From NCBI RefSeq assembly GCF_017875465.1, contig NZ_JAGGMQ010000001.1, forward strand, positions 4,216,001 through 4,280,000: DNA of 64,000 bases, in the 5' to 3' direction. Source of the stretch: Winslowiella toletana. GTDB taxonomy: Bacteria; Pseudomonadota; Gammaproteobacteria; Enterobacterales; Enterobacteriaceae. The notes beneath the pieces are model-generated. The model had not been told where the DNA came from. It did no database searches and worked only from the letters and a program-made list of their open reading frames with translations. This document shows, piece after piece, positions 25,981 through 34,022 of the stretch. Numbering within the stretch: the first letter of the stretch is position 1; the number at the start of each line of letters is the position of its first letter. The translations under genes and the position numbers were made by a program.

Positions 25981-27805
25981 AGCGTTTGAAGCAAAATCCT
26001 TTCTGAAGACCGTTACCAGCCAGCCGGGCGTTTACCGGATGTACGATGCTGGTGGTACGGTTATCTATGTTGGTAAAGCCAAAGATCTGAAAAAGCGTCT
26101 CTCAAGCTATTTTCGCGTAAACCCCGGCAGCCGCAAAACAGAGGCGCTGGTCGGGAATATCTGCCAGATTGATGTCACCGTTACCCATACGGAAACCGAA
26201 GCGCTGCTGCTGGAGCACAACTATATCAAGTTGTATCAGCCGCGTTATAACGTGCTGCTGCGTGACGACAAATCCTATCCCTATATTTTTCTCAGTTCGG
26301 ATGCTCATCCGCGTCTGGCATCCCATCGTGGCGCCAAACATGCGAAAGGGGAGTACTTTGGCCCGTTTCCCAATGGCTACGCGGTGCGCGAAACCTTAGC
26401 ACTGCTGCAGAAGATCTTTCCGGTGCGGCAGTGTGAAAACAGTGTCTATCGCAACCGTTCTCGTCCCTGTCTGCAATATCAGATTGGCCGCTGTCTTGGC
26501 CCCTGCGTTAGCGGACTGGTCAGCGAAGAGGAGTATGCGCAGCAGATAGAGTATGTGCGTCTGTTTCTCTCCGGGAAAGATGATCAGGTGCTGAATCTGC
26601 TGGTCAGCCGCATGGAGCAAGCCAGCATGGCGCTGAAGTTTGAAGAAGCGGCGCGGTTGCGCGATCAGATTCAGGCTGTACGTCGCGTGACTGAGAAGCA
26701 GTTTGTTTCTAATCAGGGTGATGACCTCGACGTGATCGGCGTGGCCTTTGATTCCGGTATGGCCTGCCTGCATGTGCTGTTTATCCGTCAGGGTAAAGTA
26801 CTGGGTAGCCGCAGCTATTTCCCGAAAGTGCCAGGCGGCACCGAACTGGCGGAAGTGGTGCAAACCTTTGTCGGTCAGTTTTATCTGCAGGGCAGTGAAG
26901 CGCGTAGCCTGCCGTCGGAGATATTGCTTGATTTCACGCTGCCGGAACGCGAATTATTATCCGATTCTTTAACCGAGCTGGCTGGTCGGCGCGTTAATAT
27001 CCAGAGCAAACCGCGTGGCGACCGTGCGCGTTACCTGAAACTGGCGCGCACCAACGCCGCTACCGCGCTGGTCACCCGCCTGGCGCAGCACTCGACCATT
27101 CATCAGCGCCTGTCGGCGCTGGCGGAAACGCTTAAACTGCCTGCTATCCGGCGGATGGAGTGTTTCGACATCAGTCACACCATGGGGGAGCAAACCATCG
27201 CTTCGTGTGTGGTGTTTGACAGCAATGGGCCGCTGCGCGCCGAGTATCGTCGCTATAATATCAGCGGCATCACGCCGGGCGATGACTATGCGGCGATGGA
27301 TCAGGTTCTGCGTCGTCGTTACGGTAAAGCGCTGGAAGAGAGTAAAATTCCTGATGTTATCCTGATCGATGGCGGTAAAGGGCAGCTGGCGCAGGCCAAA
27401 ACCGTTTTCGCCGAACTGGATGTCCCCTGGGACAAACACCATCCGTTGTTATTAGGGGTAGCAAAGGGTAGCGATCGTAAGGCCGGTCTGGAAACACTGT
27501 TTCTTGAACCGCACGGTGAAGGTTTTTCTCTGCCGCCGGACTCGCCTGCGTTGCATGTAATTCAACATATTCGTGACGATTCTCACAATCATGCAATTAC
27601 AGGACATCGTAATAAACGCGCTAAAGTGAAGAACACCAGCGCGCTGGAATTAATTGAAGGAATCGGGCCGAAGCGCCGCCAGCAGCTGCTTAAGTACATG
27701 GGGGGGCTGCAGCCTTTGATGGCGGCAACTGTCGAGGAAATAGCCAATGTGCCGGGTATTTCCCATGCTCTTGCGGAAAAAATCTTCCATTCACTGAAAC
27801 ACTAG
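25973..27805 (+). CDS. uvrC: excinuclease ABC subunit C
   Basis: A 610-aa nuclease that makes the 3' and 5' cuts around DNA lesions with UvrB. The GIY-YIG domain is N-terminal ([30 protein letters not shown]), the UVR UvrB-interaction motif lies at about 200-240 ([16 protein letters not shown]), the RNase H-like domain carries DISHTMGEQ, and tandem helix-hairpin-helix motifs end the protein ([37 protein letters not shown]). Start is a GTG inside the uvrY 3' end, so the two are translationally coupled as in E. coli. Confidence 0.97.
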   Translation: MNEAFEAKSFLKTVTSQPGVYRMYDAGGTVIYVGKAKDLKKRLSSYFRVNPGSRKTEALVGNICQIDVTVTHTETEALLLEHNYIKLYQPRYNVLLRDDKSYPYIFLSSDAHPRLASHRGAKHAKGEYFGPFPNGYAVRETLALLQKIFPVRQCENSVYRNRSRPCLQYQIGRCLGPCVSGLVSEEEYAQQIEYVRLFLSGKDDQVLNLLVSRMEQASMALKFEEAARLRDQIQAVRRVTEKQFVSNQGDDLDVIGVAFDSGMACLHVLFIRQGKVLGSRSYFPKVPGGTELAEVVQTFVGQFYLQGSEARSLPSEILLDFTLPERELLSDSLTELAGRRVNIQSKPRGDRARYLKLARTNAATALVTRLAQHSTIHQRLSALAETLKLPAIRRMECFDISHTMGEQTIASCVVFDSNGPLRAEYRRYNISGITPGDDYAAMDQVLRRRYGKALEESKIPDVILIDGGKGQLAQAKTVFAELDVPWDKHHPLLLGVAKGSDRKAGLETLFLEPHGEGFSLPPDSPALHVIQHIRDDSHNHAITGHRNKRAKVKNTSALELIEGIGPKRRQQLLKYMGGLQPLMAATVEEIANVPGISHALAEKIFHSLKH

Positions 27806-27876
27806 CATTGAATAGCGGGGAGCAATGTTGCAACATACAGGTAAATCCTACTCCGGCCAGACAGTTACCGTAGCAT

Positions 27877-28425
27877 ATGCAATTTAATATACCGACGTGG
27901 CTCACCCTGTTTCGTGTCATCCTGATCCCGTTCTTTGTGCTGGCATTCTATCTGCCATTTCATTGGGCTCCTCTGGCTTGCGCGCTGATTTTCATCTTCG
28001 CTGCGGTTACCGACTGGTTTGACGGCTTTCTTGCCCGTCGCTGGAAGCAAACCACGCGTTTTGGCGCTTTCCTGGATCCCGTCGCCGATAAAGTGATGGT
28101 CGTGATGGCGATGGTACTGGTTGCCGAACACTTTCACGCCTGGTGGATTACCCTGCCGGCAGCGACTATGATTGCCCGTGAAATTATTATTTCTGCGCTG
28201 CGCGAGTGGATGGCGGAAATTGGTAAGCGCAGCAGTGTGGCGGTTTCCTGGATTGGTAAAGTCAAAACCACGGCACAGATGCTGGCGCTGTTTGCGTTGC
28301 TATGGCGTCCGGACGCGATGGTCGAAGGGGTTGGCGTGGCTGCACTGTATATTGCGGCGGTGCTGACTTTCTGGTCAATGTTCCAGTATTTAAGCGCCGC
28401 GCGCGGCGATTTGTTTGAACGCTGA
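27877..28425 (+). CDS. pgsA: CDP-diacylglycerol--glycerol-3-phosphate 3-phosphatidyltransferase PgsA
   Basis: A 182-aa CDP-alcohol phosphatidyltransferase with four or more membrane helices. The signature D-G-x2-A-R-x8-G-x3-D-x3-D is present as [25 protein letters not shown]. It makes phosphatidylglycerol phosphate, the committed step to PG and cardiolipin. It lies 71 bp after uvrC and before the tRNA operon, as in E. coli. Confidence 0.96.
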   Translation: MQFNIPTWLTLFRVILIPFFVLAFYLPFHWAPLACALIFIFAAVTDWFDGFLARRWKQTTRFGAFLDPVADKVMVVMAMVLVAEHFHAWWITLPAATMIAREIIISALREWMAEIGKRSSVAVSWIGKVKTTAQMLALFALLWRPDAMVEGVGVAALYIAAVLTFWSMFQYLSAARGDLFER

Positions 28426-28475
28426 TCGATACGATTTAAAAAGCAGCAAACGGACACGGAGTGAGGATAATTCTG

Positions 28476-28503
28476 TTGACTCATTTCCTCAGGTCAGTAG
28501 AAT
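28476..28503 (+). promoter_or_regulatory. promoter of the glyW-cysT-leuZ tRNA operon
   Basis: TTGACT (28476-28481), a 16-bp spacer and TAGAAT (28498-28503), followed by a GC-containing discriminator GCAACGC. This is a typical stable-RNA promoter about 80 bp before the first tRNA. Confidence 0.8.
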
Positions 28504-28589
28504 GCAACGCATCGAACGGCAGCTAAGCGCCAGAAGATAAATTAAATCAGCAAGTTCGGAAGAGTTTCTTAGTGAGTTAGCTGATAATT

Positions 28590-28665
<76 letters not shown>

Positions 28666-28718
28666 AATCAGGTTATCAGAAACCATCTGGTAACAGCCTG
28701 AAAAGGCAGCAGAATTAA

Positions 28719-28792
28719 GGCGCGTTGGCAGAGTGGCCATGCTGCGGATTGCAAATCCGCCTACCTCGGTTCGACTCCGGGACGCGCCTCCA
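28719..28792 (+). tRNA. cysT: tRNA-Cys(GCA)
   Basis: A 74-nt tRNA with encoded CCA; acceptor GGCGCGT pairs with ACGCGCC, anticodon loop TTGCAAA gives GCA. Second gene of the operon. Confidence 0.97.
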
Positions 28793-28803
28793 ATTTACAC
28801 CCT

Positions 28804-28889
28804 GCCCGGGTGGTGAAATCGGTAGACACAAGGGATTTAAAATCCCTCGGCTTATGGCTGTGCGGGTTCAAGTCCCGCCCCGGGCACCA
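28804..28889 (+). tRNA. leuZ: tRNA-Leu(UAA), integration target of the ICE
   Basis: An 86-nt class II tRNA with encoded CCA; acceptor GCCCGGG pairs with CCCGGGC, anticodon loop TTTAAAA gives UAA. It is third in the operon and directly precedes the integrase gene. P4-type integrases usually use the 3' half of a tRNA gene as attB, so the left attachment site is probably within or just after this gene; the right copy would lie outside the window. Confidence 0.95.
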
Positions 28890-28900
28890 TGCTTCAGAAA

Positions 28901-28928
28901 AAAGTCACCCCGCGGGTGACTTTTTTTT
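28901..28928 (+). terminator. tRNA operon terminator
   Basis: GTCACCC (28904-28910) pairs with GGGTGAC (28914-28920) around CGC, followed by T8. It starts 12 bp after leuZ. Confidence 0.92.
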
Positions 28929-29105
28929 CGTCCGTATCCTTCCGCAGCGGTGCTTAATACGCTGTTCTTTATACGAATATCCCCAAGTAAACCATTTTTC
29001 AACAGAACGCATTCAGTGCGTGCTGGTGCGTTTCTGTGCGTTGACAGCCGCGGCATTTGGGGGTTGAATTGGGGGCTTGATAGTCAGGTTAAGGAGTAAC
29101 CCCCA

Positions 29106-30359
29106 ATGCCCCTAACAGACTTTAAAGCTCGCAAAGCTGCGCCTCGTGAGAAACCTTATAAGCTGGGTGACAGCCATGGCCTCTATCTGATCATTTACCC
29201 CACAGGTTCCAAACACTGGTATCTGAAATTTAGATACCAGGGTAAAGAGAATAGAATTTCTTTTGGCGCTTATCCTACTGTTACTTTAAGTGATGCCAGG
29301 GAATTGCAGACAAAAGCACGTGCAATGCTGGCTCAGGGAATTAACCCGTCGGAGAATCGTAAAGAAGAAAAGCGCGGGGGAGCAGCGTTACTAACTTTTT
29401 CATCTGTGGCACTCGAATGGGCTGCCAGCAATCGTAGCTGGTCAGAAGAGCACACTCGTAGGGTAGAACGCTATTTTGAGTTATATGTTTTTCCTGTTAT
29501 CGGTTCGCGGGATATCAGAGAACTGAAATTGCGTGATTTGCTTAAGCCAGTCAAGACAGTTGAATTGGCAGGTAAAATTGATGTAGCTACCAGACTACAG
29601 CAGCGCATAGCTGGCGTTATGCGTTATGCAGCTCAGAACGGTTTGATAGACTCGAATCCGGCCCTTGACCTGAGGGGAGCTGTAGCCACCGCCAAAACAC
29701 GTCATCATCCTGCATTGCCATTGGAACGATTGCCTGAACTACTGTCGCGAATAGATCACTACAAAGGGCGGGTGTTAACACGACTGGCAGTGCAGCTAAA
29801 TCTTTTACTTTTTGTTCGCTCAAGCGAATTGCGATTTGCTCGCTGGAATGAAATCAATCTTAAAAAAGCGCTCTGGACTATCCCGGCGACACGTGAACCT
29901 ATTGAAGGAGCAAAATTCTCCGGGCGCGGAGCTAAAATGCGTACTCCCCATCTGGTCCCATTATCCCGTCAGGCTATATTATTATTCAGGCAGATTTTGA
30001 GCATTAATGTGCCAGATTTGGATCTGGTTTTCCCATCAGAACATAACTGTAATAAGACTATCAGCGAGGGTACAACCAACAAAGCGTTGCGCATAATGGG
30101 GTACAACAGTAAAACTGAAATTTGCGGGCATGGCTTTCGTACAATGGCTTGTAGTGCGCTGGTTGAGTCGGGTCTATGGTCTCGAGATGCAGTGGAGCGT
30201 CAGATGAGCCATCAGGAGCGTAGTGGGGTTCGCGCGGCGTATATTCATAAGGCCGAACACATGGATGAGCGTCAGAAGATGATGCAGTGGTGGGCGGATT
30301 ATCTTGATGCGAATCGTGTGGGGTGGGTGAGCCCGTATGATTTTGGGAAGGTGCGCTGA
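29106..30359 (+). CDS. int: P4-type tyrosine integrase
   Basis: A 417-aa site-specific recombinase. The N-terminal DUF4102 arm-binding domain spans about 1-90 (MPLTDFKARKAAPREKPYKLGD), followed by the SAM-like core-binding and catalytic domains. The catalytic set is R238 (FVRSSELRFARW), H342-x-x-R345 (CGHGFR), H369 (MSHQE) and the nucleophile Y379 (RAAYIHK); all are present, so the enzyme should be active. It integrates and, with an excisionase, excises the element at leuZ. The ATG at 29106 follows AAGGAG (29090-29095). It points away from the tRNA, the usual orientation for this class. Confidence 0.93.
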   Translation: MPLTDFKARKAAPREKPYKLGDSHGLYLIIYPTGSKHWYLKFRYQGKENRISFGAYPTVTLSDARELQTKARAMLAQGINPSENRKEEKRGGAALLTFSSVALEWAASNRSWSEEHTRRVERYFELYVFPVIGSRDIRELKLRDLLKPVKTVELAGKIDVATRLQQRIAGVMRYAAQNGLIDSNPALDLRGAVATAKTRHHPALPLERLPELLSRIDHYKGRVLTRLAVQLNLLLFVRSSELRFARWNEINLKKALWTIPATREPIEGAKFSGRGAKMRTPHLVPLSRQAILLFRQILSINVPDLDLVFPSEHNCNKTISEGTTNKALRIMGYNSKTEICGHGFRTMACSALVESGLWSRDAVERQMSHQERSGVRAAYIHKAEHMDERQKMMQWWADYLDANRVGWVSPYDFGKVR

Positions 30360-30700
30360 AATAAGGCTAATGCCTCATTAATTTGGCTCACCAGTATACT
30401 GCCAGGATCAGGTATATTATCTGTTCTGGAAATATGAAAAAGTCGCAGAAGCTCTTCTTTGCCAAATTCTTTATAAGTAACCTGGTATTGTATGAAGTAA
30501 TGATATCACCTCTGTTTAGGCAGCAAAATTCAGCTTGCCAGTACGCACATGACTCCAGCTACCCTTAGGGCAGTATGCAGCCAATAACAGGGGCTCAGCA
30601 AATGAGAAAGCTTATGCGGTGATATTAATAAATTTAGGGCGCTGATGTATGTGCAGTGAGTATAGGGTTGAACGGCAAAGATTCGTTCCCTTTCTTATGC
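30360..30700. other. intergenic after the integrase gene
   Basis: About 340 bp with no convincing gene. AAGGC...GCCTC-type short stems after the int stop are too weak to call a terminator. One 61-codon frame has no ribosome-binding site. Confidence 0.45.
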
Positions 30701-30958
30701 TTATTTCTTCCTGATTCGCTTGTGACGTTCTATCAGTTTTCCTTCGGTATCATAGTAGCGGCTTGGCCAGATTTCGGCCGGATGAATACCTAATGCTTCA
30801 GCAATCAGAAATTCTGCTTTGGGCCATGGGCGGATAAGCACATTAGCCAGGGTTGCCGAGCTCATTCCTGCCTGTCGTGATAACGCCGCCATGGTGGTAT
30901 TCCTCTTACGCAATAAGGCGATAATGTCCGCCCGGTGCATATCAATTTTGCTGCGCAT
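30701..30958 (-). CDS. Ner/Nlp-family DNA-binding protein (cassette 1)
   Basis: An 85-aa small regulator. The family core is clear: HRADIIALLRKRNTTMAALSRQAGMSSATLANVLIRPWPKAEFLIAEALGIHPAEIWPSRYY, with the helix-turn-helix at about 22-45. Ner proteins of Mu-like phages and the SfsB/Nlp proteins repress or activate divergent promoters. AAGGAGG precedes the ATG at 30958. It is divergent from two XRE genes, with a palindromic operator in the 120-bp gap. The same layout recurs at 43,842-45,022. A role in controlling the ICE is inferred. Confidence 0.85.
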   Translation of the reverse strand: MRSKIDMHRADIIALLRKRNTTMAALSRQAGMSSATLANVLIRPWPKAEFLIAEALGIHPAEIWPSRYYDTEGKLIERHKRIRKK

Positions 30959-31001
30959 GTATCCTCCTTTCTCGAAGATTCATCAGTATTAGAAGTATCA
31001 A

Positions 31002-31020
31002 TGCTAAGTAATACTTAGTA
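31002..31020. promoter_or_regulatory. palindromic operator, copy 1
   Basis: TGCTAAGTAATACTTAGTA, one mismatch short of a perfect 19-bp palindrome, between the divergent Ner-type and XRE genes. It equals the 31,395 site except at one outer base. Confidence 0.75.
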
Positions 31021-31078
31021 TTATTTCAACAAGCAGCCATGAAAATCATCGCTGGGTATAGGGTTTGTTGAGATTATC

Positions 31079-31330
31079 ATGCTGCCATATCGTTTGAAGG
31101 AAGCCAGACTAAGAGCTGGGTTGTCCCAGCAGCAACTTGGAGTGCTCGCCGGTATTGACGAGGCGACGGCCAGTGCACGGATGAATCAATATGAGCGCGG
31201 TGTCCATACGCCCGATTTTGAGCTGCTATGCAGGGTAGGGGAAGTGCTGGAAATTTCAGCCAGTTACTTCTATACCCTTGAGGATGAATTGGCTCAAGTC
31301 GTCCTTAATTACCCTCTCTCAGGAAAATAA
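31079..31330 (+). CDS. XRE/Cro-family regulator (cassette 1, first)
   Basis: An 83-aa helix-turn-helix protein, MLPYRLKEARLRAGLSQQQLGVLAGIDEATASARMNQYERGVHTPDFELLCRVGEVLEIS. Almost all of it is the HTH_3 domain (residues 5-60), so it is likely a dimeric repressor. The first 50 residues are nearly identical to the next gene, showing a tandem duplication. The 19-bp palindrome at 31,002 lies about 60 bp upstream. No strong ribosome-binding site precedes the ATG. Confidence 0.85.
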   Translation: MLPYRLKEARLRAGLSQQQLGVLAGIDEATASARMNQYERGVHTPDFELLCRVGEVLEISASYFYTLEDELAQVVLNYPLSGK

Positions 31331-31394
31331 CGTCATTTATTATATGCTTTCGTCGCTGATGAGTATTAGTTTCATCGGTTTTTATTACCGGAAA

Positions 31395-31413
31395 TGCTAA
31401 GTAATACTTAGCA
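31395..31413. promoter_or_regulatory. palindromic operator, copy 2 (perfect)
   Basis: TGCTAAGTAATACTTAGCA is a perfect 19-bp palindrome upstream of the second XRE gene. A repeat of the site at 31,002. Confidence 0.8.
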
Positions 31414-31473
31414 CATTTTTAACAGACAGGCATGAAAATTACGGCTTACACATTGGGTAAAGTCGGGATGACC

Positions 31474-31725
31474 ATGCTGCCATATCGTTTGAAGGAAGCC
31501 AGATTGAAAGCGGGTTTGTCGCAACAACGGCTGGGTGTTTTAGCCGGGATTGATGAAGCCACAGCCAGCGCCAGAATGAATCAGTATGAGCGCGGAGTTC
31601 ATACGCCTGATTTTGATCTGGCATGTAGACTGGCGGCGGTGCTGGGTGTTCCGGCCTGTTATTTCTATACAGTAGAAGATGATCTGGCAGAATTGATTTT
31701 TAACTATAAAACGACGAAGAAATAG
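31474..31725 (+). CDS. XRE/Cro-family regulator (cassette 1, second)
   Basis: An 83-aa paralogue of the preceding protein, with MLPYRLKEARLKAGLSQQRLGVLAGIDEATASARMNQYERGVHTPDFDL shared and a divergent C-terminal 30 residues. I place the start at the ATG at 31474 to match the paralogue; in-frame ATGs at 31432 and 31468 are alternatives. It has its own copy of the palindromic operator 60 bp upstream, so the duplication included the control site. Confidence 0.82.
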   Translation: MLPYRLKEARLKAGLSQQRLGVLAGIDEATASARMNQYERGVHTPDFDLACRLAAVLGVPACYFYTVEDDLAELIFNYKTTKK

Positions 31726-31805
31726 GCGTTGGCAGGCCATTTGGTTATAACCGGGTTGAGTGAACTCGCGATACATGCCGACGATACCCCAGAGTCAGTG
31801 CTGCT

Positions 31806-32009
31806 GCCGGGCAATTTGAAGAGGAATACCGGGCCTGTTCTTCGGGTCAGATCACTGATGAGGTGTACTGCCTGGCAGGAACGTGCAAACTGTATGGAGT
31901 GGATCCTGAGTGTTACCTGCGGCATATACTGATGGTTATCGCCAACTATCCAGTTACCCGGATGCGTAAACTGTTGCCGTGGAATATCGTTATCCCTTCT
32001 GAGAAGTAA
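31806..32009 (+). pseudogene. C-terminal remnant of an IS66-family transposase
   Basis: In the frame ending with the TAA at 32007-32009, the reading GTCKLYGVDPECYLRHILMV followed by IANYPVTRMRKLLPWN matches the C-terminal hallmark of IS66 TnpC transposases (G-T-x-K-L-N-G-x-D-P-E-x-Y-L-R-H, then L-L-P-W-N). Nothing before about 31,840 is recognisable, and no start, partner genes or inverted repeats are visible. It is a decayed fragment directly abutting the relaxase stop. Confidence 0.75.
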
Positions 32010-33623
32010 TCAATACGATTCAGGCGATATGCTAACCTTGAGTCTTAGCCATGGATTATTACTCAACACTTGGTTACCGAGAACTGGTGATGAGTTAATC
32101 AACAAATACCCCGTGATCTTACTCCCCCCTCGTGGCCCTTTGACCTCACAAGTCCAAATATTGACGCCGTCATGGCCACGGCGATGCAGCTGCAACTTCT
32201 GGAAATCTTTCTGCACCTGCTTCCACTCATCGCCCGTGGTGCCAGATGTTTCTTTTACGTAATGTTTAAAGATCCCTGGCGAGACAAGGAACAGCTGGTT
32301 CTCAACAATATGGAGCAGGGCTGCGGGTGCATTCACCGGCAGATGTCCTGAACCGATGCCCGTTTTCAGCCAGTTGATAAAATGTTCACCAACTGAAAAG
32401 CCAGATCGGTCAGCGCAGGAGAGGTTTTTTGCATTTTTTTGTTGCTCAGCAGGTTCGGGAACAGATTCAACCTGTTGTTTATTGACCACAGGTTCAACAC
32501 TTCCGCTAAAAATCGCAGGCCGTTGCTGACCTGTTTCCCAGATTAATGCAGGGGGAATCTGAAGCAGTGTCAGTGGAACGCCGGCCTCCCAGCCACTCTC
32601 AGACGCCACCGTGCAGGACCAGATCACCTTATCCCCATTCGGCACCGCAATCTTGTGCGCCAGCATCTCATCAAACAGGCGGATATTACTGTCAGGTACG
32701 CCAGTAATCCCCACCCCTAATAAATATGCGCGAATCCGGTCAGCAGTGGTTTTGCTGATTAACCACAGCGCGTCCTCTGTCAGCCAGCCATCGGAACCGC
32801 TGTCTGGATTACTGAGTTTGAATTCATTCTGCACCAGATAGCGAAGGGCGCCGACCATCTGCTGAGCAAATGACGTCACCGGCTGCCGGAAAGCTTTAAC
32901 CGCATCTCCCCCAAGATTCTGCGCCACCGACGCGCGGTCAGCCTTCTGCACCAGCTCACCCAGAACACCTGCATATTCATAATGTCCTGATATGCAATAA
33001 ACCAGCGCGGTAAACGCTTCCCGATAATCCGTTAACCAGCTGAGTGCTTGCGGTGGCAGAATCTGCGTACATAACAGTGCGCCAGCAGCGGGATGAAGAC
33101 GATAATCTTTGTCTTGCGCCGGATAGCGTAACCGCCATGGTTGCCTGACCGGTCCCAGCCACGGATGCCAGTTGCTGCCATCAATAAGTTCGACAGTGAT
33201 GTCGACAGCGACTTTTCCCACATCATGCAGCAATGCCGCGTAAATCACCGCTGCTGTCCAGACTTCCGTTTGACGGGACTGTTCTTCCGCTGGTGCAGAA
33301 GGGGGGAGTAAATAATTCTGGCGCAGCCGTGCTGCGAAGCAGGCAACTTCCAGACAGTGGTCCAGCATGCCGCCCGGCGCTGAATGGTGGTGATTTTCGG
33401 AGGCAGGAAATAGCTGGACCAGCTCGGCCAGACGATTAACCGGCGTCAGGTAAAGCTGGTCAAACAGCGTGCGGGGAACAGCGGTGCATTGCCAGAGCTG
33501 ATTAAGCAGACGTTGCCGCTGCGGTGTGGTAAGAAGTTTTTCAGCTGACGCAGGTTTAAACCAGCCATCAGATAGCTCTGCGTCTGGCGCAGGAGCAGTT
33601 TTACGTCTCAGCCATTTCAGCAT
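32010..33623 (-). CDS. traI: MOBH-family conjugative relaxase (TraI/MobH)
   Basis: A 537-aa relaxase. The N-terminal TraI_2 domain shows the histidine cluster ENHHHSAPGGMLDHCLEVA at 76-94 and the HD pair at 133-134 (ALLHDVGKVAVD), metal ligands of MOBH nucleases. A C-terminal DUF1528-like domain spans about 425-520 (FINWLKTGIGSGHLPVNAPAALLHIVENQLFLVSPGIFKHY). It nicks oriT and pilots the single strand to TraD. Many homologues exceed 600 aa, so the linker here is short. The start at 33623 has AAAGGA upstream. As in related ICEs it lies near the integrase end. Confidence 0.9.
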   Translation of the reverse strand: MLKWLRRKTAPAPDAELSDGWFKPASAEKLLTTPQRQRLLNQLWQCTAVPRTLFDQLYLTPVNRLAELVQLFPASENHHHSAPGGMLDHCLEVACFAARLRQNYLLPPSAPAEEQSRQTEVWTAAVIYAALLHDVGKVAVDITVELIDGSNWHPWLGPVRQPWRLRYPAQDKDYRLHPAAGALLCTQILPPQALSWLTDYREAFTALVYCISGHYEYAGVLGELVQKADRASVAQNLGGDAVKAFRQPVTSFAQQMVGALRYLVQNEFKLSNPDSGSDGWLTEDALWLISKTTADRIRAYLLGVGITGVPDSNIRLFDEMLAHKIAVPNGDKVIWSCTVASESGWEAGVPLTLLQIPPALIWETGQQRPAIFSGSVEPVVNKQQVESVPEPAEQQKNAKNLSCADRSGFSVGEHFINWLKTGIGSGHLPVNAPAALLHIVENQLFLVSPGIFKHYVKETSGTTGDEWKQVQKDFQKLQLHRRGHDGVNIWTCEVKGPRGGSKITGYLLINSSPVLGNQVLSNNPWLRLKVSISPESY

Positions 33624-33736
33624 TTTTTATCCTTTCAGGGCAGGCCCCTTGCCATTAACTCCCTTCCGTTAAATAGCCTTTCTCCTTTTTACCATTTACC
33701 CTTTAGTCCCCCTCCTGACAACGAAGGGGGCAAAGG

Positions 33737-33937
33737 TTATGCAGTAATTTGCGCCGGCTGATTAACCCTTTCCAGCAGCCATTCGCAGGCATTGCGGGCG
33801 AAGCCGCTGGCACGGATAATAGCGCGTTTGTCATTTTTTAATACCCGCAGCCAGCTTTCAATATATCCATATCCGGCGTGCTGTAGTTTCGCCTGGATGC
33901 CAACATGAGCACAGAGAAATGCTGACCCCATTTCCGC
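33737..33937 (-). CDS. ardC: ArdC antirestriction protein, 3' exon
   Basis: Codons AEMGSAFLCAHVGIQ to the stop (66 aa) continue the ArdC reading frame after removal of the group II intron: ...AFEELI joins AEMGSAFLC. The block GYGYIESWLRVLKNDKRAIIRA is the usual ArdC C-terminus. ArdC proteins bind single-stranded DNA and have a zincin-type domain that shields incoming DNA from restriction. Exon 1 lies at 36513-37229. The joined protein has 305 aa, the family's usual length. Translation depends on splicing. Confidence 0.82.
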   Translation of the reverse strand, partial: AEMGSAFLCAHVGIQAKLQHAGYGYIESWLRVLKNDKRAIIRASGFARNACEWLLERVNQPAQITA

Positions 33938-33988
33938 ATTGGGTCGGGAGGATCATGTCTCAGAGAGAACATGCCTCTCCCGCCCACC

Positions 33989-34022
33989 GAACCGGACGTG
34001 ATAGTTTCCCATCATCCGGCTC
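33989..34022 (-). ncRNA. group II intron domain V
   Basis: The 34-nt hairpin starts GAGCCGGATGA, has a GAAA tetraloop-like tip and ends TCACGTCCGGTTC on the minus strand, the catalytic AGC-containing core hairpin. The RT stop codon (TGA) lies inside it. Confidence 0.85.

Noticed and set aside
31729..31932. 67-aa plus-strand frame after the second XRE gene
   Set aside because: It is out of frame with the IS66 remnant that explains this sequence better.
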